Assembly: GCA_051208045.1 (NCBI GenBank)
Contig: JBPJFY010000015.1
Coordinates: 1-64,000 of the forward strand
DNA from: LZORAL124-50-18 sp051208045
GTDB taxonomy: Bacteria > Pseudomonadota > Gammaproteobacteria > Pseudomonadales > Oleiphilaceae
Direction: 5' to 3'
DNA length: 64,000 nt
The notes under the pieces: generated by a model
The model's input: only the letters and a program-made list of their open reading frames with translations
Databases searched by the model: none
Told to the model about the DNA's origin: nothing
Position numbers and translations under genes: made by a program
In this document: one piece after another, positions 59,927 through 64,000 of the stretch
Layout of the letters: each line of letters begins with the position of its first letter
Numbering within the stretch: the stretch's first letter is position 1

Positions 59927-60940
59927 CTACTGCGCGCACTCGCCCTTGGTTGGCTCATACTTGCATCGAACTTTTTTCATGAGCGAGATGGCTTTTTCTT
60001 CGTAAAAACCCCTATCTTTAAGATCTTTGCGCGATTCCGTAAAATAATTTTCATAGTTGCTTCGATCTACCTCGGCCACGTTAATCCAATATTTACCCGG
60101 TATTTCACGCTCGGCCGTTTGTATAATATCCATCATCGAATCAAACTTGCCGAGACTGTACTCCCGCATGTGCTGGCCATAGCCTTCCGGGAACGCGTCA
60201 TGGCGAATCAAAATCTGCAGTGACGTTTGCAACAGGGGAAAGTCGAGAATTCCGCCTTGGTGCTCTTCCATCCCCTTGTAGAGCTCCATGGTGTTGAAGG
60301 CAACGGCCGGGGCAAACACAATGTCCACACTGCCATTGTTAAACTTACCGGAAAAGCTGCTTAAACTGGCATTCACCGGAGAACCGCCCACCCGGCGAAC
60401 CATCTGGGCCGCGACTTTGTCGTCATTCAGTATGGCCATCCTGCGGCCCTGAAACTGCTCCACATTAGAAATCTTGCGATCCCGCACGTACACGAACACC
60501 GATCCCATCGGCAGAATCCCCGCAACCTCGTATTTCCCCTGCACCATCAGTTTGGCCGCTTTTGGGCTGGACAGCGTGGTTAACAAGGTACGCAGTTCGC
60601 GCTGGCCGGGAATGGCACCAATCGCATTGAGTGTGCCGGTAAAATGATTAAAGTCCCGAGCAGAGATATCGGTCATGAGGGCCGCATCACAGGTGCCGGC
60701 CTTGAAGTCATTGGCAGCAACTTTTTCGTCAAGATAGGCTTCCAGTTTCAAGTTGACGCCCCAGCCGATGGACTTCGTCAATGCCCCCTTCACCAGATTC
60801 ACCACCGGGCCACCAGCACCCACGGGATCCCAAACACAAAACGTTCGGTCAATGGTTTCCGCGCTGGCTGACGCCCCCAGGAAGAGCCCCCCGGCGATAA
60901 GCAGGCTTCTGCAGCGCTGTATGTGCTTTTGAATAAACAT
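59927..60940 (-). CDS. AdeT-like putative periplasmic solute-binding protein (copy 2)
   Basis: A 337-residue paralogue of the protein at 48711-49736. A signal peptide ends near SASA. Shared landmarks are RTFCVWDPVGAGG, NDFKAGTCDAALMTDISARDFNHF, KFNNGSVDIVFAPAVAFN and the C-terminal KVRCKYEPTKGEC. The same four cysteines are kept (C35, C84, C326, C335). The two copies differ across most other positions, so the duplication is old. No transporter genes adjoin it. As with copy 1, a periplasmic small-molecule-binding role is inferred and the ligand is unknown. Confidence 0.78.
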   Translation of the reverse strand: MFIQKHIQRCRSLLIAGGLFLGASASAETIDRTFCVWDPVGAGGPVVNLVKGALTKSIGWGVNLKLEAYLDEKVAANDFKAGTCDAALMTDISARDFNHFTGTLNAIGAIPGQRELRTLLTTLSSPKAAKLMVQGKYEVAGILPMGSVFVYVRDRKISNVEQFQGRRMAILNDDKVAAQMVRRVGGSPVNASLSSFSGKFNNGSVDIVFAPAVAFNTMELYKGMEEHQGGILDFPLLQTSLQILIRHDAFPEGYGQHMREYSLGKFDSMMDIIQTAEREIPGKYWINVAEVDRSNYENYFTESRKDLKDRGFYEEKAISLMKKVRCKYEPTKGECAQ

Positions 60941-61153
60941 GGTAGATCCCCAAATGATATGCTTCTAATTCTTCTCTGAAAGGGCGTATTCCACCGGTTT
61001 CCGGCAAGCATGACTGTGCGCCATGTCTCAGTTCTCAAGGTTGCTTCCCTTTTGGACTACAATTTACCAACGAACAGGTTTTAGCCAGCGCACGAATAAT
61101 TGTGTAAAATAGTCGGGTATTATTTCACACTCCCTTTCTGCGTGTTATTTTCT

Positions 61154-63313
61154 ATGCTTCCAGTACAATTTACTCCCCCCGCCCTGCACAGCTATCGCAA
61201 GTACTGGGCAGAATGTTTTGGTACCGCCCCGTTCCTGCCCATGAGCCAGGCGGAAATGGACGCTCTGGGCTGGGACAGTTGCGATATTATCATTGTGACC
61301 GGAGATGCGTACGTGGATCACCCCAGCTTCGGCATGGCGGTGATCGGAAGGGTGCTGGAAAACCAGGGATTTCGGGTCGGTATCATTGCACAGCCGGATT
61401 GGCAGTCTAAAGACGCTTTTATGGCGCTCGGTAAGCCGAATTTATTCTACGCGGTGTCCGCCGGGAACATGGACTCCATGATTAACCGGTACACGGCGGA
61501 CCGAAAGGTCAGAAACGATGATGCCTACACGCCGGACAACGCGCCGGGGAAACGCCCGGACCGCGCCGTGCTTGTCTACTCACAACGCTGTCGTGAAGCC
61601 TACAAAGATGTGCCCATCGTCATCGGTGGCATTGAGGCCAGTCTGCGCCGAATCGCCCACTATGACTATTGGTCGGACAAGGTACGTCGATCTGTACTGG
61701 TGGATGCCAAAGCGGATCTGCTGCTCTACGGAAACGCCGAGCGCGCGATCGTAGAAATTGCCCATCGGGCGGCACAGGGAGAAACCATTCAGGAAATACG
61801 CGACATCCGTGGCACCGCCTGTATGTTGAGCGATTTGCCAAAGGATTGGGCGGAGATGGATTCCAGTCGTGTGGACCGTCCGGGCCGGGTAGATCCTCAT
61901 CTGAATCCGTATGAAGATACCCGCACGTCTGCCTGTGCGACCGGAGGAGACAGCACAACGGATGAAACCCAATCCTCTCTCGATGTGACCGAGCTGCGCA
62001 TTCTGCCCACACAAGGCAGTAAACAGGAATTCATTCGCCTGCCTTCGTATGAAAAAGTATTGAATGATCGGGTGCTGTATGCGCACACATCGCGCGTGCT
62101 GCATCTGGAGACTAACCCCCACAATGCCCATACGCTGGTTCAACCCCATGGCGATCGGTTTGTCTGGATCAATCCCCCGCCTTTTCCGCTCAGCACGCTG
62201 GAGATGGATAATGTGTTTGATTTGCCCTATCAGCGCATACCTCATCCCGCCTATGGGCAGGCTAAAATACCGGCGTACGACATGATTCGCTTTTCCGTAA
62301 ACATCATGCGAGGGTGTTTTGGGGGCTGCTCGTTCTGCTCCATCACCGAGCATGAGGGGCGCATCATTCAAAGCCGCTCTCATGAGTCCATTCTGAAAGA
62401 AGTAGAAAACATTCGGGATAAGACCCCCGGCTTTACGGGAACGATTTCAGACCTGGGCGGTCCCACGGCGAACATGTATGATCTGAACTGCAAGAGTCAC
62501 GAAATTCAGGCGAGCTGCCGCAGACTGTCTTGCGTCTACCCGAGCATCTGCAAAAACCTGAAAACCGATCATTCCGCCACCACGGGCCTGTATCGCAAAG
62601 CGCGGACGTTACCCGGCATTAAAAAAGTATTGGTCGCGTCCGGTTTGCGTTATGACCTGGCGGTGGAAGACCCGGAATATGTGAAGGAACTGGTCACACA
62701 TCACGTGGGTGGTTACCTGAAAATCGCACCGGAACATTCCGAAGATGCCCCCTTGTCAAAGATGATGAAACCGGGCATGGGCACCTACCACAAATTCAAG
62801 GAAATGTTTGATCGGTTTTCCAAAGCCGCCGGAAAGGAACAATACCTGATTCCATACTTTATCGCGGCACACCCGGGTACGTCGGATGAAGATATGATGA
62901 ACCTGGCCCTGTGGCTAAAAGAAAATGGCTTCCGAGCGGATCAGGTGCAGGCTTTCTACCCGTCCCCCATGGCCTCTGCGACCGCGATGTACCATTCCGG
63001 CAAAGATCCCTTACACCGGATAAGCTACAAGTCGGCGGATGTGACGGTTCCCAAAGGGGCGCGCCAGCGTCGACTGCACAAGGCATTTTTGCGTTACCAT
63101 GATCCGGACAACTGGCCGATGCTGAGAGAGTCCCTCAAAGCCATGGGCAAGGCGCACCTGATCGGTTACGGGAAAAAGCACCTGGTGCCACCCACGCAAC
63201 CGGTGAACCACCGAAGCCATAAAGGACCGAAACCTGCGCCGCAAGGCAATCGTGCTCGACGCGGGAAGCTGCTGACACAACACACCGGGCTGCCGCCACG
63301 CAAGCAACGCTAG
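61154..63313 (+). CDS. ygiQ: YgiQ family radical SAM protein
   Basis: About 719 residues. An N-terminal region (YWAECFGTAPFLPMSQAEMDALGWDSCD, VTGDAYVDHPSFG, FRVGIIAQPDW) precedes the radical SAM core with C388, C392 and C395 in GCFGGCSFCSITEHEG. A basic C-terminal tail (KGPKPAPQGNRARRGKLL) ends the protein. The family is conserved in bacteria, but its reaction is not known. The frame opens at a TTG (61100), but the ATG at 61154 gives the conserved N-terminus; its ribosome site is poor. A 12-base-class gap of 36 bases separates it from the convergent CheW-domain gene. Confidence 0.93.
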   Translation: MLPVQFTPPALHSYRKYWAECFGTAPFLPMSQAEMDALGWDSCDIIIVTGDAYVDHPSFGMAVIGRVLENQGFRVGIIAQPDWQSKDAFMALGKPNLFYAVSAGNMDSMINRYTADRKVRNDDAYTPDNAPGKRPDRAVLVYSQRCREAYKDVPIVIGGIEASLRRIAHYDYWSDKVRRSVLVDAKADLLLYGNAERAIVEIAHRAAQGETIQEIRDIRGTACMLSDLPKDWAEMDSSRVDRPGRVDPHLNPYEDTRTSACATGGDSTTDETQSSLDVTELRILPTQGSKQEFIRLPSYEKVLNDRVLYAHTSRVLHLETNPHNAHTLVQPHGDRFVWINPPPFPLSTLEMDNVFDLPYQRIPHPAYGQAKIPAYDMIRFSVNIMRGCFGGCSFCSITEHEGRIIQSRSHESILKEVENIRDKTPGFTGTISDLGGPTANMYDLNCKSHEIQASCRRLSCVYPSICKNLKTDHSATTGLYRKARTLPGIKKVLVASGLRYDLAVEDPEYVKELVTHHVGGYLKIAPEHSEDAPLSKMMKPGMGTYHKFKEMFDRFSKAAGKEQYLIPYFIAAHPGTSDEDMMNLALWLKENGFRADQVQAFYPSPMASATAMYHSGKDPLHRISYKSADVTVPKGARQRRLHKAFLRYHDPDNWPMLRESLKAMGKAHLIGYGKKHLVPPTQPVNHRSHKGPKPAPQGNRARRGKLLTQHTGLPPRKQR

Positions 63314-63349
63314 CGCGCGGCCCACAAGTGGCTACTTTCGTTTCCTCTG

Positions 63350-64000
63350 CTAATTTCGCTTCCTCTGCTGCGCTTGTTGCTGAAGCTGAAAGCGCAGCAT
63401 ATTGACATCAACCAAAGCACACATATGCTCCACCACGGTCCCTGCGAGCCAGGCTCGTTTGCTTCGCTCGGTGCGCCAGCGCACTTCGTCAGGTGACAGG
63501 GTAATCGCCTGCGCCACACTGTCACACGCCAGTGCCCAATCGGAGTCCGCAAGATTGATGGCGTATTTGTAGTTATCCCGAATCCCTTCTTTGTAGCGCT
63601 CAGGCATCACCCACAAGGCGGTATCCACCACGCGCATGTTCTGCTCATGGATCGGCATCAATCCCATAAACCAGGGCGCGCGGCCCACCAAGGGTGTTAA
63701 ATCTTCGATCAGCGGATGAATCGAGCCAAGACACACCAGAGGCACCGCCATTTTCAGCCCGGCTACGGTAAACAGCAGGGCTTGAAAATTGCCGTCAGCC
63801 CACTGAGGTCTGCCGCAGTCCAGCCAGGGGTCAGGAGGCACTGCCTCCGTTTCACACGCGATTTCCTGTTCTGGTTCCGGTGGTGCCGCGACAGGAGGTG
63901 GCGGTTCCGGCACGACGACCCGTGCTTCTACCACCGGGGCAACAGGAGCCTCTTCAGGTACGGCTTTTTTGGCCTCTGCTGGCGGGGCCACCGAAGGCGC
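63350..64000 (-). CDS. CheW-domain protein, ParP-like (partial, truncated by right edge)
   Basis: At least 216 residues are visible; the frame is open to the window end, so the true start lies outside. The visible N-terminal part is a Pro/Ala/Glu/Val-rich linker. A CheW-like domain follows, from about FQALLFTVAGLKMAVPLVCLGSIHPL to LAGTVVEHMCALVDVNML. Pseudomonas has a similar protein (ParP-like) immediately upstream of cheW in the flagellar chemotaxis operon, where it helps place chemoreceptor arrays at the pole. The end is rich in Gln and basic residues. Confidence 0.82.
   Translation of the reverse strand, partial: APSVAPPAEAKKAVPEEAPVAPVVEARVVVPEPPPPVAAPPEPEQEIACETEAVPPDPWLDCGRPQWADGNFQALLFTVAGLKMAVPLVCLGSIHPLIEDLTPLVGRAPWFMGLMPIHEQNMRVVDTALWVMPERYKEGIRDNYKYAINLADSDWALACDSVAQAITLSPDEVRWRTERSKRAWLAGTVVEHMCALVDVNMLRFQLQQQAQQRKRN

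Overview
The window is chromosomal DNA from a Gammaproteobacterium, most likely in or near the Pseudomonadales. The evidence is gene order: gyrA-pheA-hisC-tyrA/aroA-cmk-rpsA-ihfB, argG-motY-pyrC-rnt-peroxiredoxin, mtnA/mtaD-ubiG-mupP-yciK, and ccmABCDEFGHI beside fliK/flhB-like genes and cheW are all runs known from Pseudomonas, but here they are reshuffled and partly interrupted. A marine-type relative that makes polyhydroxyalkanoate is plausible (phaB, a Pla-1/cef-type lipase, two AdeT-family proteins), but the genus cannot be read from this sequence. No rRNA, tRNA, insertion sequence, prophage or CRISPR array was seen.

Layout. 1-10.4 kb: a minus-strand run from gyrA through aromatic amino acid and histidine enzymes to cytidylate kinase, ribosomal protein S1 and IHF-beta; serC, usual between gyrA and pheA in Pseudomonas, is absent. 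10.7-20.2 kb: a REC-REC-GGDEF regulator, PurU, class I fumarase, and a convergent pair of exported lipoprotein hydrolases (lipase and PhoD phosphatase) sharing one terminator. 20.3-29.4 kb: argG, motY, pyrC, RNase T, a 2-Cys peroxiredoxin with two OxyR-like half-site pairs upstream, phaB and a pitrilysin-type protease. 29.4-34.2 kb: methylthioadenosine salvage (mtnA diverging from mtaD), then ubiG, a MupP-like phosphatase and a YciK-like reductase. 34.3-41.7 kb: the full System I cytochrome c maturation operon, ccmA to ccmI, on the minus strand. 41.9-47.7 kb: a FliK-like protein with a stand-alone FlhB C-terminal domain, a secreted four-cysteine protein, a fatty acid desaturase overlapping its probable ferredoxin reductase, and a DUF2802 gene. 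48.0-64.0 kb: cheW, two AdeT-like periplasmic binding proteins 10 kb apart, a 7TMR-DISM diguanylate cyclase, an HDOD protein, tamAB, a small membrane protein, YgiQ, and a truncated CheW-domain (ParP-like) gene at the right edge.

Most of the window is housekeeping. The least explained features are the AdeT-like pair and the roughly 15 kb block separating cheW from the ParP-like gene, the FliK/FlhB-C module, the peroxiredoxin control region, the rpsA leader inverted repeat, an octamer tandem repeat at the end of tamB, and several inverted repeats that span stop codons at convergent gene ends.
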